Shown here: piece by piece, positions 54,202 through 62,477 of the stretch
How the letters are laid out: each line of letters begins with the position of its first letter
How positions within the stretch are numbered: position 1 is the first letter of the stretch
Assembly: GCA_014867205.1 (NCBI GenBank)
Contig: WGUO01000009.1
Location: 1 to 64,000, forward strand
Origin: Muribaculaceae bacterium
Lineage (GTDB): Bacteria > Bacteroidota > Bacteroidia > Bacteroidales > Muribaculaceae
Length of the DNA stretch: 64,000 bases
Direction: 5' to 3'
The notes under the pieces: generated by a model
Seen by the model: only the letters and a program-made list of their open reading frames with translations
Databases searched by the model: none
What the model was told of the DNA's origin: nothing
Program-made: the position numbers and the translations under genes

Positions 54202-54209
54202 CAAAATTA
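54202..54209 (-). promoter_or_regulatory. -7 box for the NTF2-like gene
   Basis: Minus strand TAATTTTG (54202-54209) with CTTG 20 nt upstream (54230-54233), one mismatch from consensus. Confidence 0.65.
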
Positions 54210-54233
54210 CAATGGTAATCATCAGAAATCAAG

Positions 54234-54272
54234 TACCGAAAAATTATTCCTGTATAGAACAATTTTTCGGTA
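54234..54272. promoter_or_regulatory. Probable HxlR operator
   Basis: Perfect 12-bp inverted repeat TACCGAAAAATT (54234-54245) / AATTTTTCGGTA (54261-54272), 15-nt spacer. It abuts the -33 of the minus-strand promoter and covers the -33 region of the plus-strand promoter. Confidence 0.75.
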
Positions 54273-54295
54273 TTCTGATTTTCAGGAATATTCAC

Positions 54296-54303
54296 TAACT
54301 TTG
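54296..54303 (+). promoter_or_regulatory. -7 box for hxlR-type gene
   Basis: TAACTTTG, 15 nt before the ATG at 54319; the -33 region lies under the operator arm. Confidence 0.65.
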
Positions 54304-54318
54304 CATCAAAAATATTTT

Positions 54319-54675
54319 ATGGCATACGAAAAAAAGATACCTGTTGACCTCGATTGTCCGCTTCGCCTGACAATGAGCCTGATTGAATCAAAATGGAAAT
54401 CGTGCATACTCGACGAGCTCCGCTCGGGCGAGTCGATGCGACCCAGTGAGATTCACAGATGTCTGCCCGAAGCAGCTCCGCGTGTCCTTGACATACAGTT
54501 AAAAGAAATGGTTGAGGACGGACTTGTGGAGAAGACCATCTATCCTGAGCTTCCGCCTCGCTCCGAATATCGGATAACCCCATTGGGCATGTCGCTACTG
54601 CCAATCATTGACCAGATGCTGCAATGGGGAAAAGAACATTTCGACATCTTCGAGAAGAAGTATGGCAAATGCTGA
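54319..54675 (+). CDS. HxlR family transcriptional regulator
   Basis: 118-aa winged helix with the hallmark CPLRLTMSLIESKWKSCIL (conserved Cys near the N-terminus and the GKW-like SKW) and the wing PPRSEYRITPLG. HxlR proteins often sense aldehydes, quinones or oxidants through that Cys and control a divergent gene. I start at ATG 54319 (MAYEKKI); a TTG upstream overlaps the -7 box and is unlikely. Confidence 0.9.
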   Translation: MAYEKKIPVDLDCPLRLTMSLIESKWKSCILDELRSGESMRPSEIHRCLPEAAPRVLDIQLKEMVEDGLVEKTIYPELPPRSEYRITPLGMSLLPIIDQMLQWGKEHFDIFEKKYGKC

Positions 54676-54799
54676 CGGATGCATCGGATATTTCTCACTG
54701 GCAGAATATTGGCATATGTAAACAGTCTTGCCTGCATGCACTTATCAAGTCCTTCTCAAAGTTTTTCATAATTTTACATTAGGATAACTTATAAAACTT

Positions 54800-55450
54800 A
54801 TGACAAAGATAAAGAATCTGATATTTGATTTTGACGGCACACTCGTTGATTCCGCACCGTTAATCATCAGGACGATGCATGCGACCATCAAAGAACTGAA
54901 ATTGCCTGAAAAGAGTGAGGAAGAATGCCGGGCCACCATAGGTTTGCGTCTGGAGGATATTCCGGCTGCCCTTTGGCCTGAAATGCCGAATCTTTCGGAA
55001 AAATACGCAACGACTTATCGAAGAATCTTCGATCAACTTAAGCGTCCACTCAATGTCGTGTGCTTCCCTGATGTGGTGGAGTCTCTGCATTCCTTTCACG
55101 CCGACGGATACCGTATGGCAATTGCGAGTAGCAGAAGCCATAAGTCTTTGGAGGAATATGTGAATCTTTTCGGACTGTCTGAATGTTTCTCCATGCTTAT
55201 CGGAGGAAACGATGTCGAGCATGGCAAACCGGCACCCGATCCGGTGATTGCAATCCTTGACGCTCAGAAATGGGATCCGGAAGAGACATTGACCATCGGA
55301 GACGCTCCCGTAGATATTCTCATGGGCAAAGCCGCCGAGACCCTCACCTGTGGTGTCACCTACGGCAATAGTTCTTACGAAGATTTGGACGCAGTGCATC
55401 CCGATTTTCTTATCACATCATTCAGACGACTAAGGATGATGCTTCCATAA
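54800..55450 (+). CDS. HAD family hydrolase (phosphoglycolate-phosphatase-like)
   Basis: 216 aa. Motif I DFDGTLVDS (9-17, nucleophile D9), motif II ASSRS, motif III Lys in GKPAPDP and motif IV GDAPVDI are intact, with the alpha-helical cap between I and II. Substrate not predictable. It lies within the segment bracketed by the two MITE copies. Confidence 0.9.
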   Translation: MTKIKNLIFDFDGTLVDSAPLIIRTMHATIKELKLPEKSEEECRATIGLRLEDIPAALWPEMPNLSEKYATTYRRIFDQLKRPLNVVCFPDVVESLHSFHADGYRMAIASSRSHKSLEEYVNLFGLSECFSMLIGGNDVEHGKPAPDPVIAILDAQKWDPEETLTIGDAPVDILMGKAAETLTCGVTYGNSSYEDLDAVHPDFLITSFRRLRMMLP

Positions 55451-55455
55451 AGATA

Positions 55456-55641
55456 TAAGTAGTTGCGAAAAATTAATGAACATATAAAACGCAGTTATTT
55501 TCGAATTGATTTTGTCGCGGAGAGAAGGAGAATATGCTAATATTCGACTGAACGACAAGGCAAAAGCAATCGAAAAGAACAAGTTTTAGAGTTCAAGATT
55601 TCATATCCCCTTTATATCGCTTAATTTTTCGCAACTACTTA
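55456..55641 (-). mobile_element. MITE copy B (~186 bp, inverted)
   Basis: Same ends and interior as copy A at 53596-53782, in opposite orientation, again with TA on both sides. Local differences are concentrated near one end. Confidence 0.85.
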
Positions 55642-55682
55642 CTAAATAACAGGAAGAGCGAGAGTCTTCAGATAAACCTCTA

Positions 55683-55931
55683 TTATTGCAACCAAATTGA
55701 CTCTGTTTCAAATTCACAGAATCCGGGCGCCTCGTGCGACACCCCCACAAGCAGTTTCTCCGCGGCAAGTGAGTGGCTTATTAGGCATAAAAGTCGTAAG
55801 CATACGTTTGCGCACGTAACAATGTCATTATTGACACTCATAGTGCCATTTACAGTGTCACATTGAGTAGTTACCGTGTCATTTTTTTGATATTGCAAAA
55901 CTCGGTGATTGAGATTAGCGATATATCCTCT
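55683..55931 (-). pseudogene. C-terminal remnant of a Fic protein
   Basis: The frame begins RGYIANLNHRVLQYQKNDTV..., which matches the end of the Fic protein at 39565-40356 (RHHIANLNRRVLQYQ) and the Asp-Thr-Val-rich linker seen in related Fic proteins. The Fic core is missing, so it is a relic. The junction with the next relic is at about 55930. Confidence 0.6.
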
Positions 55932-56409
55932 AGTTTTGTGGGATAGCACGGTATTTCTGCTCAGGGCTTTTGGGAGATTCCTTGTCGTAAGGTTCCAAAA
56001 GGCCGTCAGCTATCATTCGCGGAATAATCTTGCCCTTAATGTGGGAAACACTTAATCCCGTTTTATCAGCCAGTTCTTTTGTTTCAGTCCAGTCTTGACA
56101 TAACTCGACAATAACTTTACTTGAAACTTGATAGGGGACCTTTCTCTTATTGGAAATCAGTTCTCTAAGTTCTTTAAGTCCGATGCTTGTTCCATTACTT
56201 GTTCCATTACTTGCTCCATTACTTGTTCCATTACTTGCTCCATTACTTTCAGTATCGCTTTCGGCATCGCTGTCTCCATCATAAATGATGGGGAGAGTAA
56301 GTTCAACCTTATTCGGTTCTGATTTCTCGGATATTACAGGCGTTCCAAATTTGGCGTCGTCCCATCCTTGCACAATTGTGTCGGCCCCGCTGCCCGGGCC
56401 AAACTTCAC
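55930..56409 (-). pseudogene. Truncated C-terminal part of an AlbA/RecG-like DNA-binding protein
   Basis: 159 codons. The frame opens abruptly in a region resembling the end of the ATP-binding/AlbA_2 (Schlafen-AlbA) domain (FGPGSGADTIV...EPNKVELTLPI), then a Ser-Asn-Gly-Thr repeat linker, then a winged helix (ELADKTGLSVSHIKGKIIPRMIADGLLEP). The N-terminal domain is absent. It could be a small stand-alone gene, but truncation is likelier. Confidence 0.55.
56189..56248. repeat. Five tandem 12-bp repeats in coding frame
   Basis: Five copies of G(T/C)TCCATTACTT (56189, 56201, 56213, 56225, 56237). On the minus strand they encode SNGT or SNGA; changes in copy number would not shift the frame. Confidence 0.9.
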
Positions 56410-56641
56410 TCTTGGTTGAGGTGGTTGGGTGTTTTGCGGTCAGTCTTGATGGCTTTGCCCCCGCGCACAGGACGTTGCCCGACATGCGCTTAAAGCCGAC
56501 TCGCGAATGCTTTGCATTTCATCGGTCGGTGTTCTTGATTCTGATTAATCTTACATGTACGGGATGACTCGAACTGAGAAATGTCAGTATTTTGTGGTTG
56601 CTTTGCTTAACGCTTAAAAACTTCATGCAGCCAGAGGTATT
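56410..56641. other. Intergenic stretch without identifiable gene
   Basis: 232 bp. Only very short frames on both strands; composition shifts from GC-rich to AT-rich along it. Probably a scar joining the relics to the helicase gene. Confidence 0.5.
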
Positions 56642-59392
56642 TCAGCCTTGGTCATTTGGAACATCTTTCAACTTAGTATAGAGGAGCCGGCATGCCTCGT
56701 CATCCTTGTTGCGTTCGAGACAGTCTTTGCTGCCAACAACAATGAAGTGGTCTTTTGCCCTCGACACTGCCACATTCATCAGCTCGTGATTGCTTTTGAT
56801 AAAAACAGGATTATCTGTCTTACAATATACCATGGAGAAAACAACTATTGGACTTTCTGCACCTTGAAAAGTATGTACAGTTCCAGCAGGAAATTTTCGC
56901 AGATAGTCATCCTGATGGATCAATGTGCTTTGTGCCTTGAAAGGTGTAATGATGCATATCAGGTCGTTTATCTTTGGGGAATTCTTCGGAGTGCTATAGG
57001 CTTCCACAATCTTTGTCTCATTGGCCTTTATCCATTTCTTGATAGCCTCAATCTCACCCAAGTTAAATCGACTTCCATCTTTGGACTTACTTGGAGACTC
57101 GTTTACATACATGCCCATCGGTGGCAGACTATTAAGTTTACGATTGAGTCTTGACGGCCCTCGTCTTGGTATAAGTTCTCCGTCATAGATCAGTTGATTG
57201 GAATAATCGATTATCTCATCCACACATCTTCTGTGTTCATTAAGGAACAGCCCGTCTTTCATAACACCCTGGTTCGAAATTCTTGCAAATCGGCACCTCT
57301 TTTCGGCAATCTCCATAATACTTGATTTGCAACAGGAGAGAAGAGCCTGTTGTGAAGTAGTGAAATCCTTCTTGACATTGAGTTTCCAATAATTCTCATC
57401 AGAAATGGCAGGAATCGTGTGCACGGGTGGAATCTGTTGTTCATCACCCACAATGACAGCTTTCTTTGCCAAAGCAAAAGTTGGTAAACCGATTTCCGGA
57501 CTAACCTGCCCGGCCTCATCTACAATCAACAGATCGACAAGCCCATAATTATAATTCAGGCTGCCATCTTTATACTTGAACTCAAAAAGTTTAGGTGCCC
57601 TAAAGAAAGTAGACACGATACAGGGGCATACATATCTGATTTCATCAAACAGGAATTTGCCATAAACCTTTTTCAAGTAATTTGCCTCTTTACGTTGCGA
57701 TTCGAGACGTCTGATCCATTGGCATTCGTTGTAATGTACCGCAAGCCAATACAGTTCGTATCTCACAGACAAATCAAGAATGTGATCAACTTTCTCAACT
57801 GCGGCAGGCATATTTATCGAGAGGTTGTCATGGAATTCATCAATAATTCTCCGGATCTTTTCATTTTTCCCATATTTCCGTCCAATTGCTTCAATCTCCA
57901 TTGTCAATAAAGCGGAGGAAGGGTTGCTGTCGTTCAGCAGACTGCTGATTTTATCAATCTTGCTTTTACAGGACTCCATCATTATCGACAACACATTCAT
58001 GATCGACTCAACATTATCATGGGCTCCTTCAAGGGCAATCTTTGCACGACGATAGAAATCAGAACTATCTTTGAAGTAACGCATGCGTAATGCTCCATAG
58101 TTTCCACCTCCATTGATATCGGTTACAAAATAGTCCCTCTTCTTTTGAGGATCTACCGAAAATGACGGGTAATATGCAGCCATAGGCACGAACCTTTCAT
58201 GATCATCAGACTCATAACATATCCAGCGGCTGTATAAACTTATATTATCTTTTACATTATCCTCGGATGATGAAAATGCATCAATAATATTGGTGATGGC
58301 CTTGTTGTTGGCGGAAGTTGCAAGGATCAAGGGAGATGTGGCTGAGAATGGATTCGATCTTCCCTCGAGTGTTGTCCTGACAACCATGTCCGCAACTATA
58401 CTCTGTAGCATTGTGGTCTTGCCGGTACCGGGAGGACCGGACACCGCAAGCACCTCGCCCTCTTTCAGTTCTGAAAAACAATGCACGGCATCTCGCTGGG
58501 CGTTTGCCAATGGATAACCATCCTTCATCTGACCGAGATGCCGGTTGATCCTCTTGCCAAGCGTTTGGCTCACTATTGTCTTTTTCCTGCAGCAGTCAAG
58601 GAACATTGTTTCGAGAAGGGGCAGCCTCACATGCGCATTCTCTGCGATATGGTTCAGCAGATTGACAATATGGCTTGTCGCAAAGACCGTATCATCTTTC
58701 ATCACGATCGTTTTTCCGCATAAGTCCTCATCGTAAAGCGCATGCTCCGTTCCTTCCTCGTCAGCAAGAACGTCTGCGGTAAAGAATTCCTTACCGGTAC
58801 GCCTCTTGAAATTATTCTCTATCAGAGATATGTATGAATGCCAATCCGAGACATTCTCTGACAGGGCTGGCGCCTTTCTCAATTCAATTCTTATGGAGGT
58901 CGCACTATTCTTACTAAATAACTTCTCAAATAATTTTGAAAAGAGACGCATCAAGGGATTTGGATGACAATTCTTTATAATTGGATCTGCCCACACCAGG
59001 CTTTCCCCCTGTACCGGGGTAATCTCCATAGTCCTGATGTTGCATTTGGCCTTTATATACAGTAGACTCACCTTCCGATATTCCCAGATCCTTTCTTTAT
59101 TCACAGAAATGCCCCTACTATATTTGGGTACGATATCGCACACCAGCTTCGGAATCATCAAGACGTCCACTTCATCATTCTGTAAGTCTGGATTTGCCTT
59201 CACTTTCTCAGGCATCCACCGTTGAAGATAATTTTGTCTGTTGTCAGGATAGATTTGCCCCGATTTTAACTCTTCGTTTGAAATACAGAAATAATTGCTT
59301 TCGTCATCAGGCAGTTCTATGAAATTCCGGAAGTTTAAGACATCTTTCAGATATAAACAGATTTCCTTGATTTCGAGTGCCATGGTTTTCAT
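56642..59392 (-). CDS. Superfamily 1 (Upf1/Dna2-like) helicase
   Basis: 916 aa. The N-terminal ~270 residues are unassigned. Helicase motifs: Q-motif-like NAQRDAV, I GPPGTGKTT (~300), II VDEAGQVSP (DEAG), III GDEQQIPPV, IV/V EHRRCVDEII and VHTFQGAESPIVVFSMV, VI NVAVSRAKDHFIVVG. This is the SF1B Upf1-like order, acting on RNA or DNA. No nuclease domain at either end, so unlike Mokosh-type helicase-PLD fusions. A possible single-gene defence factor given the neighbourhood. Start could also be ATG 59383. Confidence 0.88.
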   Translation of the reverse strand: MKTMALEIKEICLYLKDVLNFRNFIELPDDESNYFCISNEELKSGQIYPDNRQNYLQRWMPEKVKANPDLQNDEVDVLMIPKLVCDIVPKYSRGISVNKERIWEYRKVSLLYIKAKCNIRTMEITPVQGESLVWADPIIKNCHPNPLMRLFSKLFEKLFSKNSATSIRIELRKAPALSENVSDWHSYISLIENNFKRRTGKEFFTADVLADEEGTEHALYDEDLCGKTIVMKDDTVFATSHIVNLLNHIAENAHVRLPLLETMFLDCCRKKTIVSQTLGKRINRHLGQMKDGYPLANAQRDAVHCFSELKEGEVLAVSGPPGTGKTTMLQSIVADMVVRTTLEGRSNPFSATSPLILATSANNKAITNIIDAFSSSEDNVKDNISLYSRWICYESDDHERFVPMAAYYPSFSVDPQKKRDYFVTDINGGGNYGALRMRYFKDSSDFYRRAKIALEGAHDNVESIMNVLSIMMESCKSKIDKISSLLNDSNPSSALLTMEIEAIGRKYGKNEKIRRIIDEFHDNLSINMPAAVEKVDHILDLSVRYELYWLAVHYNECQWIRRLESQRKEANYLKKVYGKFLFDEIRYVCPCIVSTFFRAPKLFEFKYKDGSLNYNYGLVDLLIVDEAGQVSPEIGLPTFALAKKAVIVGDEQQIPPVHTIPAISDENYWKLNVKKDFTTSQQALLSCCKSSIMEIAEKRCRFARISNQGVMKDGLFLNEHRRCVDEIIDYSNQLIYDGELIPRRGPSRLNRKLNSLPPMGMYVNESPSKSKDGSRFNLGEIEAIKKWIKANETKIVEAYSTPKNSPKINDLICIITPFKAQSTLIHQDDYLRKFPAGTVHTFQGAESPIVVFSMVYCKTDNPVFIKSNHELMNVAVSRAKDHFIVVGSKDCLERNKDDEACRLLYTKLKDVPNDQG

Positions 59393-59967
59393 ATTGTCTC
59401 ATAGAACTTTTGCGCTGCGCTCCCTTTTGGATCACCTATGACAGAGTCAAGAATATGCAGCGGTAAACGATTTAAAATTCGATTACAAGAATCTGATAGT
59501 GTAACGAATTAATCGGACGCAAATTATTTGTGGTGCGTTTTTATTATGACTGTTCCTATTTATTTCTTTGTTAGATTCTGTCAGGTTTTCGAGCGGATTA
59601 TTTCACGGGAATAGGGTAATGACGCTGGCATCTTTACGATCTACCCATGCATGCAGTGCGTAGAACACGTTGCCGCTCAGCCGTATTACAAATCTCGGGT
59701 ACAAAAGCCCGAAATCGCTCCGTCATACCCGCTATAATTCGCTTATTTAGACCTTCTCAGGCCTGTGTTTTTGTACCCGCAAAGATAGCTGTTTTAACTA
59801 AGATGTGCTAACGGCCGATACGAGGTCATTATCGATTCGTTTGAAAAAGTGTAGCACACCCTCGGTTATTCGTTTGAAAAAATGTAATGGAGGCGTGGTT
59901 ATTCGGTGGAAAAAGAGCAACTCTTGTTCTACCCAATTGAAGAATCCAGGCCTTAAAAAGAATTTAA
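59393..59967. other. Intergenic region with repeats
   Basis: 575 bp with no gene. It contains an 11-bp inverted repeat (59696-59706 / 59769-59779), a minus-strand -7-like TATCTTTG (59780-59787) and three 33-bp-spaced direct repeats (59835-59920). Confidence 0.65.
59835..59920. repeat. Three direct repeats at a 33-bp period
   Basis: ATTCGTTTGAAAAAGTGTAG (59835), ATTCGTTTGAAAAAATGTAA (59868), ATTCGGTGGAAAAAGAGCAA (59901): each starts exactly 33 bp after the last. Possibly a transposon end of the IS21 type, whose termini carry multiple repeats, but no transposase is nearby. Confidence 0.75.
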
Positions 59968-60486
59968 TCAATCCTCTGCGTATTCGTAGTAGATGTCCCA
60001 CAATGTATCCGGAAAGCCATATCCACAACATTCCACAGACTCAATCATCTTTTTCATGCGTGGCGAGTATTCTGACATTAGTCCATTAGCTGATATGAAT
60101 TTGACCGCTTTGTTGAAATTGTTTTCAAGAGCGGTGTAAAACGGCTCATCGTAATCACCGTATTGCGCGGTAAGGCTACACCCTTGCTCAACATAATATA
60201 GCATCAGGTCCGCAATGGCATTAGGGTCAGGTATGAGTTTCTTGAATGAGGTTATCAGTTTATTGCATTCTCTGAAACTTGGATCTTTGGGCCAATCATT
60301 GCGACCAAAGAACTGGTTGCGTATTGCCTTCTTGTATTTTTCAAGCTCGGCATCGCTATTAGGCTCCATATAGAACTCAAGCCATGCACTCGCTTCCTTG
60401 CTCGCATCGTACAGTTGAAGCATTATGTCAACAACCTGTTCTTTTGATAGAGCCGACATATATTTTTTTAATTTTGCTTTTGACAT
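59968..60486 (-). CDS. DUF6155 family protein
   Basis: 172-aa mostly helical cytoplasmic protein, KLKKYMSALSKEQVVDIMLQLYD at the N-terminus and WDIYYEYAED at the end; this matches my memory of DUF6155, a family without known function. It is 22 bp downstream of the HipT-like gene and may belong to that transcript. Confidence 0.65.
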   Translation of the reverse strand: MSKAKLKKYMSALSKEQVVDIMLQLYDASKEASAWLEFYMEPNSDAELEKYKKAIRNQFFGRNDWPKDPSFRECNKLITSFKKLIPDPNAIADLMLYYVEQGCSLTAQYGDYDEPFYTALENNFNKAVKFISANGLMSEYSPRMKKMIESVECCGYGFPDTLWDIYYEYAED

Positions 60487-60508
60487 TTTGGTATGGGTTA
60501 AATTGATA

Positions 60509-61513
60509 TTATTCAGATACTCTGTTGAAACGGCTTATCCGTTCATTTACGATGCGGACATAATTGCGTTTCAGTTTGTCGGTTAGAAAACTGCGATCAA
60601 CCAGTTGCTTTGCGCCTTCGGGGATACTGGTGTATTTGTTTAGGATTCTGTCTATACGTTTTTTTACCAAGCCAATCCTATCGCCGAATCTATCAAAATC
60701 CAGACGGCAGGGATGGCCGGTTCTGTCGTATACGTCGCTCTTTTCTATATCAGATGACATTCCGCCGTCAAGACCGAAGTCATCGCCATTGACATGTAAG
60801 CTTGTATTGATTAGATCGTAAGCAGGAGCCAGACGGTAATCGTGTCCGGTCAGAATCAACGAGAAATTTTTAAGGTGATCATCGCCATTCGCATAAATGT
60901 AATTGAAAACCACAAGTTCAAAGAATCTCTCCATATCAACCATCCATGCGGCTACATTTGCCCTAATCGCTTTGGCTATATCCTCATAGCAACCGTTGTA
61001 TTTGAACTGGAGTCCGGCGGTCTGTTCATTCCTGCCTATTATCGAGGCGAAATCCTCAATCGGGAGTTTTGAACCGTCGGGGAGGATGTCGAAACGGCGG
61101 GTAATATATACCGACTGACCTTTGGGCGTAAAACAGAGACCATTCGCTGCGGTCTGTATGCCGTAAATCTGTGAGGCAATCTGCATCGTAAGATGTTCGT
61201 TTGCGGGAATCATTTTGCGGTCACGGAGAGTCTTGTCCCACGGTGCAGGTTTCAATATATGTGTCGAACGCTCATTGTCGCCTGCTATATTGATTGCATC
61301 TGCATTTATAATAGCCGGAAATTTTTCCTGGACGCCTGAAACCGATATGCGGTGCATGGCATCCGCAATCTCGCCGACATTTCGGAATTCGTCAATGTCA
61401 AATCCAAGTATCGGATTCACTTTTGTTTTACCAAATAGTAATTTGGCGTATTTCGGGCTATAAGTGTCAAATCCTTCCACAAGAGAAGAAGGGCAGTTCT
61501 TTATTTCAATCAT
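60509..61513 (-). CDS. hipT: HipT-like kinase toxin
   Basis: 334-aa HipA-fold kinase lacking the N-terminal subdomain, which is encoded separately upstream. Gly-rich loop RISVSGVQEKF has Ser57 and Ser59 at the positions where E. coli HipT autophosphorylates; catalytic loop YANGDDHLKNFSLI and metal motif APAYDLINT follow. HipT phosphorylates TrpS in E. coli; the target here is unknown. It overlaps hipS by 8 bp. Confidence 0.9.
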   Translation of the reverse strand: MIEIKNCPSSLVEGFDTYSPKYAKLLFGKTKVNPILGFDIDEFRNVGEIADAMHRISVSGVQEKFPAIINADAINIAGDNERSTHILKPAPWDKTLRDRKMIPANEHLTMQIASQIYGIQTAANGLCFTPKGQSVYITRRFDILPDGSKLPIEDFASIIGRNEQTAGLQFKYNGCYEDIAKAIRANVAAWMVDMERFFELVVFNYIYANGDDHLKNFSLILTGHDYRLAPAYDLINTSLHVNGDDFGLDGGMSSDIEKSDVYDRTGHPCRLDFDRFGDRIGLVKKRIDRILNKYTSIPEGAKQLVDRSFLTDKLKRNYVRIVNERISRFNRVSE

Positions 61514-61835
61514 TGGTCATCCTCCTGACATTAACGGCTCCAATAAAATCTCGATTGGCCATCGCTTCAAGCAGTCCGAAAAAATCTTGTTCATCAATTT
61601 TCAACGAACGGCAAATCACGCGACGGTTTGCTCCCTCCGGAATCATATTAGAGAAGAAAGGAAACAAGTATTCAGAATAAAAAGCATCTGTTCTTTTGGG
61701 TAAGGTCGTAGAAATCGGAGGCATGGTAGAGTCAAGATAATCTTTACAATATTGGAAAGAATATCCGATTCCAGGGTGCTTCTCCGTCAATATACCGGCT
61801 TTTATTTCATTGAAATATACTTCAAGCTGTTTCAT
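61506..61835 (-). CDS. hipS: HipS-like small antitoxin (HipA N-subdomain)
   Basis: 109 aa corresponding to the N-terminal subdomain 1 of HipA (VYFNEIKAGILTEKHPGIGYSFQY...LFPFFSNMIPEGANRRVICRS). In tripartite HipBST systems this protein, not HipB, neutralises the kinase. It overlaps hipB by 4 bp (ATGA) and hipT by 8 bp, so all three are coupled. Confidence 0.88.
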   Translation of the reverse strand: MKQLEVYFNEIKAGILTEKHPGIGYSFQYCKDYLDSTMPPISTTLPKRTDAFYSEYLFPFFSNMIPEGANRRVICRSLKIDEQDFFGLLEAMANRDFIGAVNVRRMTND

Positions 61836-62032
61836 ACGGTCTGCCTTATACGATATTCAATCTCAATGCCAAGAACATCAAGAATTTTCTTCACGGTGCT
61901 AAGTGCAGGATTACCCTTGCCGCGCTCAATATCCTTGATTGTAGCAAGACCCACTTGCGACATTTCAGCAAGATCCTGTTGGGTGAGGGAAAGCGTTTCC
62001 CTACGCTGTTTCATTATATCCATCAGTTCCAT
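61832..62032 (-). CDS. hipB: HipB-like XRE regulator of HipBST
   Basis: 66 aa, essentially one XRE helix-turn-helix (RETLSLTQQDLAEMSQVGLATIKDIERGKGNPALS-type) plus a short strand. I start at ATG 62032 (MELMDIM); further upstream codons would cover the promoter. It should bind the two palindromic sites upstream and augment HipS. Confidence 0.88.
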   Translation of the reverse strand: MELMDIMKQRRETLSLTQQDLAEMSQVGLATIKDIERGKGNPALSTVKKILDVLGIEIEYRIRQTV

Positions 62033-62056
62033 AGTCTGACATAATAAACTTTTCCG

Positions 62057-62088
62057 CAAAAATAATGAGGATTTCTGAAATCTCCAAA
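62057..62088 (-). promoter_or_regulatory. Promoter of hipBST
   Basis: Minus strand TTTG (62085-62088), 20 nt, TATTTTTG (62057-62064), a perfect match, 24 nt before the hipB start. Confidence 0.85.
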
Positions 62089-62090
62089 CT

Positions 62091-62112
62091 AAAGTATAAT
62101 AAATCATACTTT
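62091..62112. promoter_or_regulatory. HipB operator 1
   Basis: AAAGTATAATAAATCATACTTT, 22 bp, palindromic at 8 of 11 pairs, directly upstream of the -33 box. Confidence 0.7.
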
Positions 62113-62151
62113 CGACCGCTCTGTTATAGTTGGCTTTGAAATTGGCCGAAT

Positions 62152-62172
62152 AAAGTATGATATATCATATTT
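62152..62172. promoter_or_regulatory. HipB operator 2
   Basis: AAAGTATGATATATCATATTT: near-perfect palindrome sharing the AAAGTAT...ATCATA core with operator 1, 61 bp away and 21 bp before the divergent promoter. Confidence 0.7.
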
Positions 62173-62192
62173 CTGTCGCTTGCAAAAAAACA

Positions 62193-62224
62193 TTTGGTGG
62201 ATTTATGAAAAAGTATTAACTTTG
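62193..62224 (+). promoter_or_regulatory. Promoter divergent from hipBST
   Basis: TTTG (62193-62196), 20 nt, TAACTTTG (62217-62224), perfect match. Confidence 0.85.
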
Positions 62225-62245
62225 CGCCCAATTAAAACGAAACAA

Positions 62246-62404
62246 ATGGCAAGACAGCATTGCATCATACGAATCAGCAAAGGTATTCAAAGCTTAAAAG
62301 GCTTTGAACGCAATGCGTTTGTGCTTATGCCGTCAACAACAGGCACATCATATTGCGGAGCTGTCCGACCGGTTTGTTTCAGTAACCCAACTGACATAAG
62401 TTAG
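62246..62404 (+). CDS. Possible 52-aa protein or small RNA
   Basis: ATG at 62246, 15 nt after the predicted start site, reads MARQHCIIRISKGIQSLKGF... for 52 codons. A perfect promoter precedes it and a strong terminator follows, so a ~245-nt transcript is well supported. Whether the function lies in the peptide or the RNA is open; the peptide has no recognised family. A hairpin TAGTCT / AGACTA lies at 62402-62420. Confidence 0.5.
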   Translation: MARQHCIIRISKGIQSLKGFERNAFVLMPSTTGTSYCGAVRPVCFSNPTDIS

Positions 62405-62431
62405 TCTACAAATACAGACTACTGAGATATA

Positions 62432-62477
62432 ACGACTGTCGGAAAGTCCTTACCAAGCTTCCCGACAGTCGTTTTTT
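62432..62477 (+). terminator. Strong rho-independent terminator
   Basis: ACGACTGTCGG (62432-62442) / CCGACAGTCGT (62462-62472), followed by a T6 run ending at 62477. Confidence 0.9.

Noticed and set aside
56520..56600. tRNA-like string near GGGATGACTCGAACTGAG
   Set aside because: No cloverleaf arms could be paired around it.
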